DNA from: Sparassis latifolia | Lineage: Eukaryota; Basidiomycota; Agaricomycetes; Polyporales; Sparassidaceae | Length of the DNA: 64,000 nt | Direction of reading: 5' to 3' | Assembly (NCBI GenBank): GCA_018466975.1 | Contig: CM031561.1 | Location: 992,001 to 1,056,000, forward strand | Part shown: one piece after another, positions 11,436-24,500 of the stretch | How positions within the stretch are numbered: position 1 is the stretch's first letter | Layout: each line of letters begins with the position of its first letter | Notes under the pieces: model-generated | Told to the model about the DNA's origin: nothing | What the model saw: the letters and a program-made list of their open reading frames with translations, nothing else | Databases searched by the model: none | Position numbers and translations under genes: made by a program

Positions 11436-14400
11436 ATGGCGAAGGCAGACGATCAGAACCATTCCAGCCAGTTCAAATTTAAACGCCAAATTCTCCGGAG
11501 CGATGCACCTGCTGCCTCTCCGCGACCAAGTCTTCAAAGTCCTATTTTCAGCACCACAGGAAAGCAGCTTGGTGATAGCTTGCGTGGGACTCAAGTAGCA
11601 CCTTATGGAGCGTCGCTACCTCCATCCGCCAACTCTCAGCGGAGGCTTGTCGTCCACCAGAGGATGCAGTCTCCTCCGGACGAAACTAAATTTCAGCTGC
11701 CGTGCGCTACTCGCAGCGGCGATTTGGCCTTACCGGAAGCCGTCAAACCTCAAGCGTCGTCGCTCGGTGATCCACAAATGGCTCAATCTCCTCCAATGTC
11801 GCAGAACAATGCTCGTCTTTTCCTCGGAAAGCACCTTTCCGCAAGTCCAGCACAAAGGACGGTGGGAAACAACCTATCGAACAGGTTTGACACGGGTGCG
11901 TTGGCTTTGAGGCCTCCAGTTCTCATTATATGCATGCATTGAACGGTACTCTAGGCTTCAATAATCCTCAGGATGACAACGCTTCGTATATGCCAAACCG
12001 CGCCTCGAGTTCTCTGTCATACACTGTCCCATCTGTTACGCCCAAGCCAATTCCAAGTAGCATGCACAACAACTTCATGCCATCTAGCCATTCCAGGAGT
12101 GCTTCCGTTGTGAGCTCTACCTTAGGTCGACAGGACGAAGACATATCGTCGATAATGATGCGTGGAGCAACTGATTTGAGAAACACGAAGTATGAAGTCG
12201 AAGAACAGGTAGAGTCAGCCACGTTTATTCGCAAGCATGGTCACGACTTTTCGCACAGCGTAGGGAGATACTCTTTTTACAAGACCAGTTGGAAACTGCG
12301 AAGAGCGAGAAGGATGAGGCGCTCAAACGACTGCAAGCCGTCAAAGATGCGGCGAAGCACAGCCTTGAGTCGAGCTCTAAGAGGTGTGTCAGATGTCAGA
12401 ACCTCTGGGATCGACTTACAATGCGCATATATGCAGCTTGAATGATTTGCAATCAACTCTGACTGATCTGAAAACGAAATCTGACGATTCGTTTGCGGTT
12501 GTATCTGCTGTGCGGAAGTCGTTGCCGGACGTGCAAGAGCTACGGGTCTCCATTTCGGAAGCTATAAAGAGTATGACCTTCCGTGCCGTCATTTGAAGTT
12601 GTGTCGATAAACTTTCGAGGCGTATGTCTAGATATTGAGCCACTCCTGGACGAGGATGGGCACCTATCCAGGACATCAGAAACGATGGCACTCGTCAGCA
12701 ATTTGGAACTTGAATGCACGAAATGTGAGTGCAAACTGTCACTCGTTCCTCTGTGTTCTCTATGATTGATTTCTCACGTTGCCTGTGACTCATTTAGCTC
12801 AGCAAGTCTCCGACCTCCTCCGTGATCGCCTTCAATCTGTGGGCTCGGAGCTCATCGACGCCAAGGGGCGCGTTATCGAGCTGGAGGCTGCTCAGGCAGC
12901 TAACAGAGAAGCGCTTCGTGCGTCTGCATGCAGTGTATCGACTACCAGTAAGTCTATCAGTGACCCTCGTAATATCTTTTCTGAAGCGTCTCACGTTTTC
13001 CAGCACAGCAAGTCACAGAGTTGGCCGAGTGTCTGAAGAAACAGCAAGGAGAGATGTATGAAGTACTATCGACAGCAGCTGATGCTGAAGCAAAACTGGC
13101 AGCTTCTAACCAACGGTCTGTAGCTGACGGCTTTTATCTGTTTGGGCTGTTGACATCATAGTGTTTTCAGCATGGAGCAGCTGGAGAATCTCGTCGCCGA
13201 GAAGAATGTTGAACTTCAAGCTTTGCACGAGGTTCAGCAGGAGTATGTATCGCGTCGTGACCCGTGAAGGGATAAGCGACAAAGATACTAATTTCATATG
13301 CAGGAATGCCAGGTTGCTGAATGCGCTTCAGGATCGTGATGCCCGCCTCTCGTCGCTGGGAGATATCCAGCAAGAGTGCGTCCACGACTCATGACGTTGC
13401 ATACCGCTTGGCTGATGAAACACAGACTCTCTACAGTCCAATCGACGCTCAATGAGCGACATACAAAGGTCAGTGCGCTCGAAGCATGCGCACTGTTAAG
13501 AGAAGAGGATATCAGCCATCTCAAATCCAGGTGCGAGATCCTGAAGGCGATTTATTTGCACTATTAATCCGGCTGCAGTTCCGCACAAGTACAAGCACAA
13601 CTCGAGGAGGCGAAGGCTGTGGGCCAGAGTCTTAGGGAAGATCTCAGGGCCTGCGAGCTCCGCGAGCAAGCAGCGCTCGAGGAGAGGGAGCGACACAGTT
13701 CTGATGGTCGTGCCTTACAAGTCCGGCTAGAAGCCCTTGAATCTCAGCTTGAACAAGCACGAAGGGAACTAGAGGCGCGAAGCGAGAAGTAAGCATCATA
13801 AGTGCGGCCCAAAAAAACCTAATTCAAGTTCATGTTACCCAGATTGCATCAAGCAAATAGCCGCTGCCAGGTTTGTTTGATTTGTTTCGCTCTATTTCAA
13901 ACCATCCTGCACGCATTGATCGAGAGCAGGTCCTCGAGGAACGTTTTGATGATCAATCGGTCACAATGAAACTCACGAGAGAAGCCAACGGAGACTTGCA
14001 GGTAGCAACAAGATAAATGCAGTCCTGTCATATTACTGATCCATGCTTAGGAGCGACTCGTCGCGGCTGAAGCTAAATTTGCGGTACTCATCATTGACTC
14101 TTAATCTCTTCGAGGAACTGATCACTTGAACAGCGAGATTTCGAGACTGCAGTTGCCAAATTGAACTGTGACATTGTATCGCTGGACCAGCAGAAGTTGC
14201 ACTTGCAAAGCAAGATTGACGACCTGAGTGAGCATCTCAAACGGCAGGAGGAAGCCTCCCTTGCTCTGAAGACAGAACACGCTGGCCAGCTAAAGCACCA
14301 GGATGAAATGTTCAGAATGAGACTTGAAGCAGAAGAGAAACGGGCCGGCAGAGCAGAGCGCGAACTCGATACGTCCCAGGTACTCACCGAATCCTTGCGT

Positions 14401-15721
14401 GAGAAGCTCTCCGGGCATGCGGACGAGATACATTGTCTACGCGAAGAATTGAAGAAGGCCAAGTTACCATCTCCTGCTCATGAAGCAGAGCTCAAGACCC
14501 TTCGGTCGGAGATTGACGCACTGCAGACAGCAAAGGAGAAGCTTCTGGAAAGAGCGAAGACAATTGATATACGCTACAGGAAGGGAGATTTGGTTCGTTC
14601 TTACTCATCTCGCTATCAAATCTACGTTGACGGGTGAATAGACCGATGAGGAAAAAGTATTCCTCAATGGTCTCATGCAAACGTGGAAAGACATTCACGA
14701 GAAGGGTCTTGTCGCCAAGGGAAATGAACTTCGACGAGTAAGCAAACGTCATTTCTCATCGTCGATATACATTGACCGCTGGATCCAGCGGGACAATGTG
14801 ATCAAAGACTTGCGGTCCAAAATCTACATGTTGGAATCGAGCCTGGCAAAGCACCTGCAATTGCAGGTAGGTTTGAAAAGTTTGAGATATTTTCTCCGAT
14901 GACGATGTTACGTTAGGAGAACGCCAAGGTTGTCGAGAATAGGTCCATGATTGATCCTACTGCTTGGATGTCGGCGTCTGCGCTCAGTAGTTCGCCAGCT
15001 GCAACAGGTCCACAAGCGCCTGACAGGGACGCCCCAGTAAGCGTGGCCTGCTGTATTAGCTGGTTATTGACATGGTCTGGTGTTGCAGTCTACGAACGTA
15101 GATTCTACTACAACTGCTAGACCGACTCCAGCTCCTGTTCGACCCCAGCCTATTCGCACTAATGCTGTACCTCAGGCCGCTCCAACCCGCGTAACGCCTA
15201 CTCGCTTCCTGGTCGCAAATGCAAAGGTTATATCTACCGCTCCCAAAATTTCCGCAGCTGCTTTTGTTTCACCCGTCCCTACTTCTCCTGAGATAACAAT
15301 CCCTAAACCCATATTTAGCCGACTCGCCACAGATTCCTCTGACGAGATCCTTGATTTTGAAGATGGTGCCACTCATCGACTGTCGCCCGCAGTAAAACTT
15401 GGCAAGCGAGACAACATGTCTTCTCCACCGAAAGATACAGAGGCCCGAAGTATTCCGAGACCGTCGAAACGTTTGGTGGGGCTTATACCCCATACACGAG
15501 CTGAATTTCAAACTCATCATTACCTGCAGAGGGCGACGACACGGAAACCGGAGGAGCGCGTTAACGAGGAACAAGTGAAATCGACCTCTAAATTGAAGAA
15601 GGTAACAGTTGCAGCTTTGCGACGAACTCGTTCAAGGTGTCTTAGAATATGGGAATTGATGTTGTGCTTCCAGCCTACTGAACAGCCCTCCATGAAGACA
15701 CGATCTCGCAAACGACGTTGA
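11436..15721 (+). CDS. Large coiled-coil protein of unknown function, many exons
   Basis: Not recognised. The first 270 or so residues are Ser/Pro/Gln-rich and probably disordered. From about 12270 to 14900 most exons encode heptad-rich coiled coil; for example, the exon after the intron at about 12209-12258 reads REILFLQDQLETAKSEKDEA. The C-terminal part (15085-15720) is Pro/Thr/Ser-rich, has an acidic patch (SSDEILDFEDG), and ends in the basic KTRSRKRR, a possible nuclear signal. I traced the splices through the first third and the last intron (donor just after codon KK at about 15600, acceptor just before PTEQPSMK). Middle exons were not traced one by one. An in-frame ATG at 11385 is less likely because it lies in leader-like sequence. 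Architecture would suit a structural nuclear, spindle-pole or meiotic-axis protein; this is a guess. Confidence 0.65.
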
Positions 15722-16139
15722 ACAACTGACCGCAGCGTTCTATCGGTCCTTGGCACCAGCTTCTATCTGTGTATTGCACTTTTGTCTCGTCTTTCCAGCT
15801 ACTCTTTCTGCGTTCTAGTATCGGGGCTTGACGTCTGATGTGTTTTCACCCCATGTTCTTCCAGGAATGGTAGTGGCTGCAGTCTTTCCATGTCTGTATT
15901 TTAATGTGCGCGGAGCTCCCACATGTCATGCTCCTGTCTACATGTACAGTGAATCATATTCGCAGGAGCTGATGAGGAATTCATCTACCCTTTTTACGGT
16001 CGATGCCCCTTTGAATCAAGTCAAGCGACCAGGTTGACCACAGAGAGAATGATTTATCAGAAATACAGACGTAGCTATAGTAAGGTACAGACTTCTGCTC
16101 CCGTATCGTGAAGAGATAATGCATTTGTCGCTCTCATCG
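15722..16139. other. Convergent intergenic region
   Basis: 3' flank of the coiled-coil gene and of the TMA17-like gene, which converge here. No coding signal seen. Confidence 0.45.
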
Positions 16140-16682
16140 CTACAGATGAATCCCACCGCCATCATCAGAATGGGGATCTGTTTGAGAAGACAAGCTTGCT
16201 GCAGCCTGAGCGGTATTGTTTGTATGATCTGGTCCGGTTTGCTGTGAAGTATGGCCATTCACGGCGTGGCCAGTAGTGACGACAGGGTTGTAATGACTGC
16301 TAGACAATACACCCTTCTCGGTTAAAGCCACCCTCAGGATACTGATTCTCTCTTCTTGCGAGCCGCTGTGGAATGTTTTATGAATCCTTGATTTGGACAA
16401 CGCGAGAATGCACGACGTACATGACAACTTCGTTCTCTTCCACGGCTTTAGTGAACTCCGGATCTGGCGTAGACGACATAGCTTCTTTCAGCTCTTCCTG
16501 TGTCGTCTTCAGATGCTCGATAGAATTCTGCAGGCGAGATATTTCTAGAAATGCATGCATTTAGGGCAGAGGCGAGAAACAACATGTTAGGATGTTTGAA
16601 GACCTTCTGTGAGGACTGAAACGTCCATTCGCACTGCCTCTTCCAGGGAAAAGGGTTGGTAGAATCGTGGCTTGTAATCCAT
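16140..16682 (-). CDS. TMA17/ADC17-like small protein
   Basis: Fungal TMA17 (ADC17) is a stress-induced chaperone for assembly of the 26S proteasome base. Three exons (16682-16604, 16544-16421, 16365-16140) give 142 residues. The N-terminal helix-rich part holds the family-like pattern ISRLQNSIEHLKTTQEELKE, then DPEFTKAVEENEVVIGSQEE, and RISILRVALTEKGV. The last 60 residues are Ser/Thr/Gln/His-rich and look disordered. The start ATG at 16682 opens into MDYKPRFYQPFSLEE with no in-frame Met upstream. The family call rests on remembered pattern, not a search. Confidence 0.7.
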
Positions 16683-17064
16683 GGCGCAGGGTCGTCTGCA
16701 CAAACGATCGTGCAAGGTGCAAGGAATCTCTTCTCAGCAGCAGCAAAACGTAGCTTCAAGCGTTGTGCATGATTGCGTCATGGTGTTTGATGTCCACGAT
16801 CGATCAATGAATCTATCACTCCCGCCGACTACAGCGAGCGATGTGTTGTGTTCAACAATACACCCACTTTCCCATTTTGTAAAATTATCTTGTCATTAGT
16901 ACTGATATTACGAAGGGTCCGCACAGTACATAATAGTAGGTATAATCGTCAGAACATATGCATCTAATAATCAAACGTCGAAAGCGGAACAGACAGTAGC
17001 TATACGCCCAACCTGGACTCTCAACGTGAGTTCCGCGTAATGCAAATAGCTCAGCACAAGATAC
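16683..17064. other. Intergenic region between two minus-strand genes
   Basis: Promoter of the TMA17-like gene plus 3' flank of the carrier gene. Moderately AT-rich; nothing else visible. Confidence 0.4.
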
Positions 17065-19373
17065 TCACCTCCTCTTGCTCGACTCGTATACAAGGTATGA
17101 GATGGACACTGCAGGGACCACCTAGACATACCATTGTCCAGTAAGCCTCTACGGCAACGAGGGTAATTCTGACCTTTGCTAATGTGGGAAAAAGACCGCG
17201 GTAAAAGCCACGCCAGCCATCCCGCGCGTAGGTTTTCTGGATGACATCTAGGATACCAGCATAGCGCTGAGGATGGCCAGATGATCCCGAGGCTTGCAGA
17301 CGCGTCCGCACCAGATTGATGGGATAAACGCTTGTTGCCCCGATGCTTCCGGACACGCTGCCAAAGGCTAAGAGAGCTAGAACGCCAGGCTCCTCTTTGC
17401 CGGTGGATCGCAGATAAGCCAACTTGAGTCCCTCAAACGTGCTCATATCGATAGCGGAATATCTACGGAGGGAATGAGATACATCATCAGGACACACCCA
17501 CGGACGTACGGGAAAACACCGATCAGACCAATCTGTTGACAGATCAGTAGACGCACAGGACATTGTCAATAGGATGTAACTGACGGTCAGGCCTCGATAA
17601 AATGCGCGAAATTTGCCCAAACCCCAGACACGACGGGCGGTCGACAGTAAAGCCTGCTTGGGTGCTCCTGCGCTGCTCATCATTTGGGTCTACCCGTATC
17701 TGAATATGAGGAATCGACATCGCCGCGAAGTAGACAGCTTGCCTTCAATGTCTCTATCGGATAAATGCCTGCCGAAACATGTCATTCAAGAACGTCAGAC
17801 CGGCAAGGAAAATCAATCACTCAGTTGACTGGTTATTCCTCCAATGCCCCCGGAGAGAAAACGACTGACGCCGCTGATATCTCTTGGATCATCGACCTTG
17901 TCCCAGTACTTCGCGAACATGCGTTTCTAGGGGCGACATACGTTGGTGAATGGCCTAGAAGCAGTACAACAGACTAACGGATGATTCATAGGAGAAGAAT
18001 TTGATAGCAGATTCAGGAAGAATCTTGAGAACTGAGAGTCCATTGCCTGTCCAGAACGCAAAAATACCACCTTCAGCGTAGATACGAGCAATCGCGCCAC
18101 CGATTGCTCTGACACCACGAACTGGTGCCTGAGGGCTCAGTGATAGACCACCCATGTCTGGGGGACGTGTGATGAGGAAGATTTTCAGACGATCAAAGGG
18201 AGCTGTACACGACCGCGACACTACGATTCTATTCAGCGGATATGTCGCGTGGATTTATTTGTCCGCTTACCAGCGCCAGCCATGCCTCCTGCAAGGAGAA
18301 ACTTGGCTGCCATTGGAATTTCGATTCGATCTTGTGGTTCTTCCTCCTCCATCAAGTCATCATCATCGTCATCTTCCTCCTCTGGAATGGGGTTTGGGTA
18401 GTCTATGGGTGTAATCACGACTTCTCGCATAACAGCTGGGTGGGGTTTTGTAGTGGCCATATCCTCCGCGCTCAAGGTGACATCGCCTTTTAGAAGTTAG
18501 GCCATCGGGCAATATACTTCAAAAGGAGACCAATGATTACCTTCCATCGTTACACGGGCAGCTCCCCTTCCGTCATCACCCATGAACTTCTTGACTTCAT
18601 AGTATCGGAAAATTTCGGCTGGGGAGGCTTTGCGAGGCAGTAACAGTAGGAAATCTCTGAATTCCGGGAAGCTGATGGCATGCGAATGCGGAGAGAACGT
18701 AAGAAATGTCATGAATTCCGCCAATGTAGAAGGTGACAAGGATATTCCTGGCAAACAGAATGAGCACGCTCATAGCCACGGTTCAGTCATGAATGGATCC
18801 TCTTGGACCCACCAGCTTTTGTCAACGCCAACGAGACTTCTTCGCCATCGAGGTGGCCGTTGCCGTCCAAATCCAGCTCGTCATGAAAAATATGCCATAG
18901 TTCTACACCCAAACACATCAATTGTAGCCTTGTACATGGTATGAGCAGAACACACCAACTTCCTTCGCATCCGCATATTTCTCAAAGTCCCTCCATGAGA
19001 TATTCCGATGCAGAAATCCTGCGGTATGGCCACCACATCGACCCAGGAGTTCGTCGTCGTACATCTCCTCTAATCTCTTTGCACTCTCAGCTGTTAGTGA
19101 ACCTCCCTCCTGCACAGGATATGCCGTTGCGACTGCTTCATCGTCTAGACCTCGGGGGCGATTCCATTCAGGGAGCCGTCTCCACAGTTTCCGCAGGCGT
19201 TTCTCTTTTTCTTCGGGCGTTTCGCGTGCACGAAACTCTCGTAGGCTGTGACATATGGGTGGATTAATAGGTGGGTCTGACCTCAACCGGGGGAGGAACG
19301 GGCGGTCCTGGGCGCCCGATAGGCTGGCTTCGTAGACATCGCGGGCAGAAGAATGGCTACTGCTTGCAGCCAT
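17065..19373 (-). CDS. SAL1: Calcium-binding mitochondrial carrier (SAL1 / SCaMC, ATP-Mg/phosphate type)
   Basis: Inner-membrane carrier expected to exchange ATP-Mg for phosphate under cytosolic calcium control. The N-terminal half holds EF-hand sequence, clearest as DLDGNGHLDGEE; the start at 19373 opens MAASSSHSSARD. An acidic linker (EEEDDDDDDLMEEEE) leads to three carrier repeats. Their signature motifs are APFDRLK, YPIETLK and YPINLVR, each the usual P-x-[DE/N]-x-x-[KR] type. Reconstructed order: RYYEVKKF, GGMAGAVSRSCTAPFDRLK, GGIGGITSQLSIYPIETLK, GVFPYSAIDMSTFEGLK, the third repeat, and a C-terminus SYLVYESSKRR. Eight or more short introns; the one after IETLK appears to use a GC-AG donor. 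Confidence 0.88.
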
Positions 19374-19684
19374 TCGCAGCAGTGTGTAGTGACTGGCCCC
19401 AGCGATGTTGTCGAGGGTTCTGAAGGGAAGAGTAGCAGGATGCGACCTAGTGCATGCTCAGAGGCGCGTACATGGTTGGAGCCACGAATACTAATTACAG
19501 ATGACCGCAGAGAACGTGTTTCCGGATGCAGGCCCCGTCACTTTGGCGCCACCTCTCGAGAGTAAAAAAGGAGTGCATGAGCCTTTGAATGTCATAAAAA
19601 TACATGATGCTACTAAAGGCTACATGACTGGTTGCGTAGAGGTCCATGCATATCAAAACATACATCACCGCTCACATGAATAAA
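19374..19684. other. Intergenic region between two minus-strand genes
   Basis: About 310 bp with the carrier promoter and the 3' end of the next gene. No element identified. Confidence 0.4.
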
Positions 19685-20749
19685 TTAGCATGTTTGTGCT
19701 GTCGCATTGTCGGACTTCAGCATATGATTGATTTTGACGCGAACGTAACCTCCCAGAGCCTTGACGTCTCCCCAAATACTGGCGAAAGTGTCTCCGCACC
19801 GCCGCGGACCGGAATCCACTTTCGCGAGGCCGACAGACGAGAACCGTCGGCTGTGTGATTTGCCACTCTTGACTACCTCAGAGACTCCGGCTGGGGGAGG
19901 GAATTCCTCCCGGGAATAGGTGGCCTCAAATGACATGTGAGGCGACATCAGCGCAGAGAAATTCGAAGTGGTATCGTAGTTGCATGGATTGAGGAGTGGA
20001 TACACCTAGCAGGGACAGGTTCAGTAGCAAAGAAAAGCAATTAACCGCACCGATACACACAGGGTGACTTGGTACATTAGGGGAGACCAAGCAATGCGGT
20101 TCCAGAGTTTCCGCAGAACGTCTTGCATGTCTTCCCGGGCGAGGCGGAGTAGGTGGACGATATATCTGGAAGACGTCAATCGTGAGGCCGTCCATCAATC
20201 ATGCCTACGTTACGTACATGAGGCAATGAGCGATGTGCTCTCATGCTATGAGAGGGTGGCGATGCGGGAACATCAACGTCGTAGTCAATTTCTTTTGATG
20301 CAGAGTGACACTGAAGTAAGTGAACGTGAGAGACTGCAGTGATATGATGAGGTTCGGCGTACCGGAACGTCACTCAGTTCTGCCGCCGCTCGTGTGGCGA
20401 CATTTTCACTCGAGGCATATAGGCTACCAGGCTCCTCATCAGGCTGCGATTCACCTTCTGAAGTAATGTACAAGGCATGTCGCTTTTCCTGGTCCGTGGC
20501 GTGTTCAACATTCTCGTGCCATTCAGTCGGTAACTACGGCGGTAAATATCCGTGAACGATCTAGGATTCAGCAACACATAGCAATGAAAACGGTCTTACA
20601 GGAGGCACGTCCTTGTTGACGTATGATGCTGAGAAACGTGTCAGCGTGGACCTGCTGAAGAATGCCGACTGTGGCGGGGGATCAGGGATCAGTTTGGGTA
20701 CCGGCTTTCTCCAGCTCATATTGCGACGGGAGGGCATCGTTGGAGACAC
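19685..20749 (-). CDS. Hypothetical protein, spliced
   Basis: Not recognised with confidence. The model starts near 20749 (MSPTMPSRRNMSWRKPVPK), then exons read LPTEWHENVEHATDQEKRHA, an acidic Ser-rich part (GESQPDEEPGSLYASSENV), a short exon with DYDVDVPASPPSHS, then IYRPPTPPRPGRHARR, and a final exon (20005-19685) beginning VYPLLNPCNYDTTSNFSALM. All joins use plausible GT-AG introns of 45-70 bp in a consistent frame, which is the main support. The last exon has a weak resemblance to the DUF6699 region of basidiomycete proteins (hydrophobic-PLL start, later beta-like segments), but not enough to assign it. Confidence 0.5.
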
Positions 20750-21547
20750 TGAGGGGAGAAAGTCTTGGAATGATGGGGCACGGCGCAGAGGACGGTCAGA
20801 GGCGCGTACTTATATATATGATCGTAAGTTGGCCAAGCCGCCCGGCCCACAATGATATTGGACCTCCAAGCCCGAACGCGTTTCTTTATGCGCATGACTG
20901 CGCCACGGGCTTGTACTACAAAAAAACACGTCAGAGAGAAGCGAGGCTGCGAGAACAGGTCTGGTACCACCGACCCGGATATGAACTGTTTGCCAAGTTG
21001 TTGGACGCGTGTTACAACACGCCACGCCCCCAATGCGTGCACGAACTCACACAAACATGCAGTCTGTTACCACCCGCCGAAGAGCAGCCAGAAACAGACC
21101 GGAAACCGCAATCGTGAAGGTCGCAGTGACTGTCGCTCAGACAGCATTTGAAGACCGAGTACATATGCTCCTCGCGTTCAGCGTCAAATTGTGCGAGTGC
21201 GGCTGCCACGCGTTGACAGCCCCTCTACCTGCAAGTCTGCCTCTGCGTGACGACGAGATTTAGAGTAGTGCAGAACGCGGGCCCTCAAACTCACATTCGG
21301 TTGAGAAACAATCGCTAAGGTAAGGTGTTCGAACATGCGTTGAAGTCCGTTAACGGTAGCTGCCGGTACCTTGCGCAGATCAGCAACGCATAATCATGAT
21401 GGATTGACCTATAACTGACAAATGTACAAATTACAACATGGTAGAGTGTACAGCAACGACGCGACAGCAAGATGTGACGTGGTATAGGGCAAACAGACAA
21501 ATAGAGGAAATGAGACCATCATCGTGTAGCCTAACAAGCCGACTCAT
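20750..21547. other. Intergenic region, no gene seen
   Basis: About 800 bp between the hypothetical gene and the Argonaute stop codon. Both strands have only short chance frames. No tRNA, repeat or transposon end was noticed. Confidence 0.4.
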
Positions 21548-24500
21548 TTACGAGAAATACATTACAAACGCCATGTTCTTGTGCAGCGGTTTGAATCCGG
21601 CCTTAAATGCCTGCAATTGCCTGTCCGCGTCGCCAGTGTGAGTTCCGGACTCTGAGAGGTCCAAGCCACCGTTCGGGTCGTAGTGGTTCTTCGCGCGTGC
21701 GCACACGATATCGGCATCTAGATCGCGAACGATCAGCTGAAACTTACTTCAATTGAATCTCGATGACTTACAGTAGACGGGCGCCGGGATGGAGACAGAG
21801 CGCGTGGAACGTGCGTAGACGTGGCACAATGCGAACGAGAGTGCTTGCAAACCATCCGGGCTGGGACAGCAGTCAGAATGGGAAGGTGACAACGCGACTA
21901 GTCCTTCTTACGTGAACTTGTTTTCGTCGTACAAGACGCTGTAGTGGGCCGGGCGAGAAGTACCCAACAACCCAGCATGGCTCTGAAGATACCAGTCGAA
22001 CTCGAGAGGATTGACAACCTCCTGGTCCACGACAGTTCCAGCGGGGCAATTCCCGGTCTTGTCGCGATCAGCGGCATTCTGAGGGAAGAACCGGACGTGA
22101 TGACGTTTGCCGACGACCACCAATGTGATAGTAGGGTTAATCTTAAGCTCTTGGCACGCCGCTGTACTACGATGTCAGTACAGTTCACCATCGCGCAAGT
22201 AATTACAGAAGACTCACCCTTCAACAGAGGTAACTCTGACGTTCGGAACCGCGCGCAATCAGAGACTGTAATCGATCAGAAAATCATCTAAACGCACCTT
22301 TGTCCAATACTTGCTTAAATTGACCCTCGCTGACACCGTCTGTTGACGGAGATGAGTCGACTCTGTATATGGTTTAGGTTCCGGCGGTGAGTGTAAGACT
22401 TACCGCGATAGAAAATGATACGCCTCGGCGCGATGTTCTTATCCCTCTTCTCCGTGGTCCTGCGATAGTGCATGTACATACTCAGCATGCGCTATAATCG
22501 CCGTCGTTATTCAGGTGAAAGAGAAAAGCAACAGATGCAAGCCAGCCTACTTTGCTCATTTCCTGGAGGTCCTCAATCAACTCCTGTCTAGAGGTCTGCA
22601 CGCGACAGTCCGCAACATACTTGGCGGAGTCGGAATCGACATTCGCCACCAGAGCAGTGAAAGAGGGTCGTCCGTCGGCTCCAGGCGCCGGATGGATAAC
22701 ATCGGCACTAGGAGAGAGTATTAACGGAAGGCATCCCACAGAATCGAACGTTAAAACTGACCCCATAACGATCGTTGGGTTTGCCGGGTCCGTCAAGATG
22801 GAAACGGAGCGAGGATCGGGAATGGTATTGATGCCACCGAGCTTGACATTAATCCTGCAAGCGGTTGGGACGTGTCTGCAGCGACGGTGAAGGAGAACTC
22901 ACTTGAGACAAACGTTCGCATAATATTGGGGGGAAGCTCTCATACACTTGTTCGCTTTCAAGCACTGCGTGGCAATACCTTGCTGCAGAAAAAGTCAGAC
23001 GCAATCCATACGTTCCTGGATCAGACTTACTGTGACGTCACCAAAGCTTGCAAGCATATCAGTACACAGTAGGTTGCCTAATCGAAGAAAACTTACTGCT
23101 TGACTGCGGTGTAGACGTCCGTTGCCCCTTCAGGAAGAACGACAACGAGCATGTTCGGGGGTTGCTGCTTATTCTTTTGAACGCAAGCACGTCCCGCGGC
23201 CTTCAGTTGCTGTGCACAGGAAACACGATCAGCAGCGCATCATATCACATTCTGGGACGAACTGACGTCTGCGATATTTCCTTGCGCATTCTCGTAGAAA
23301 ACTAAGGGATCCCGTTCGTTGACGCCCATACCTACGAGGCATCAGCCGAAGCAGCGCTGATTGAACAGACGCGGCACTAACCTACGGCAACGATGCTGCT
23401 TATCAGATCCTTGATCATCCCTTGCGCGTGGTCCGGCGTGTATTGTCTTTTCGTGGCATAAACGACAACCGCCCAACGGTCGACAGTAGCTGGTCGATAG
23501 ACACGTTGGCCATTCCTAGATGCATGTTTAGCAAGAGATTTATTGATATGTTGTAAAAGCATACATGTTCCATGCGCCATCCTTCGGTTGCTGTCAGCAG
23601 AAAAGTGGCGATAAGTGACTGCGGAGGACAGTATATGTAGGGCGTACCATCACAGCGTACTTGCTGCCCCCTCCATATTTGAGAGCAGGCGCGACAAGGA
23701 CTCTCGCGGTTAAGCTTAGTGGCGTAGCATTCGGTTCGACATGCATGCCGAAGTGCTAAGATACACATGAGATCATGCCTTGGTCATGGGGTGCAAAATG
23801 ACTTACTCTAACATATTCGGACTGGCCATAGGACAAAACCTATATACATAGTGGTAGAAGAATGAGTGCAAGATCGCGGCAAAGCGAAAAGGCAGACGTA
23901 CGCTGAGGCCTCTCTTGATACTGTCCAGGCGGTCCTGGGGCCGTTTGGTGGCAAATCCAAGAACATCCTTCGTCTTCTCTGGCGGAACCTGCTTTCGCAT
24001 GATTTGACCCTTTGGGACCACGCACAGCTCGAGCGGAATCAAGGCACCCGAACCAACCTGTTGGGATGTATTGAGCCACAATCTACCACCTTCAGGAGAA
24101 ACAACCTCACCTCCGCGCACATGACCTCAGGATGCTTCAAGTCATAATTATATGTCCGCTTGAAGTATTGTTCGACTGACATCGTCCCCGTGTCGCGGAG
24201 CGTAAAGGTTAGAGCATTGGCACCCGCTGAGCTCAACCTCTTTACCACGCGGGGAGACCGAGTCATAACTTCCGATAGATTGTTCGGATTGCGAGTGACA
24301 ATTCTGACTCCGGATACGAATCGCTGCAATTGAACCCGTTGGCGTTCAGGTAGACCACGAGCAGGGGCAAGAAGATTTGGGTCTTGACCCTGTCTGTTGA
24401 AGAATTCTAGGCAGAGGTCGATCAGACTACCCGTCCTGTACATTGTTGCGGTGCTGATGTCGACGTTAATTAGCATTTTGCCGACAGCTGGGCGAACGGA

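Noticed and set aside
19246..19281. 36-bp GT-AG segment inside exon 1 of the mitochondrial carrier
   Set aside because: Shorter than workable introns here, and a multiple of three, so it does not affect the frame; left as coding.
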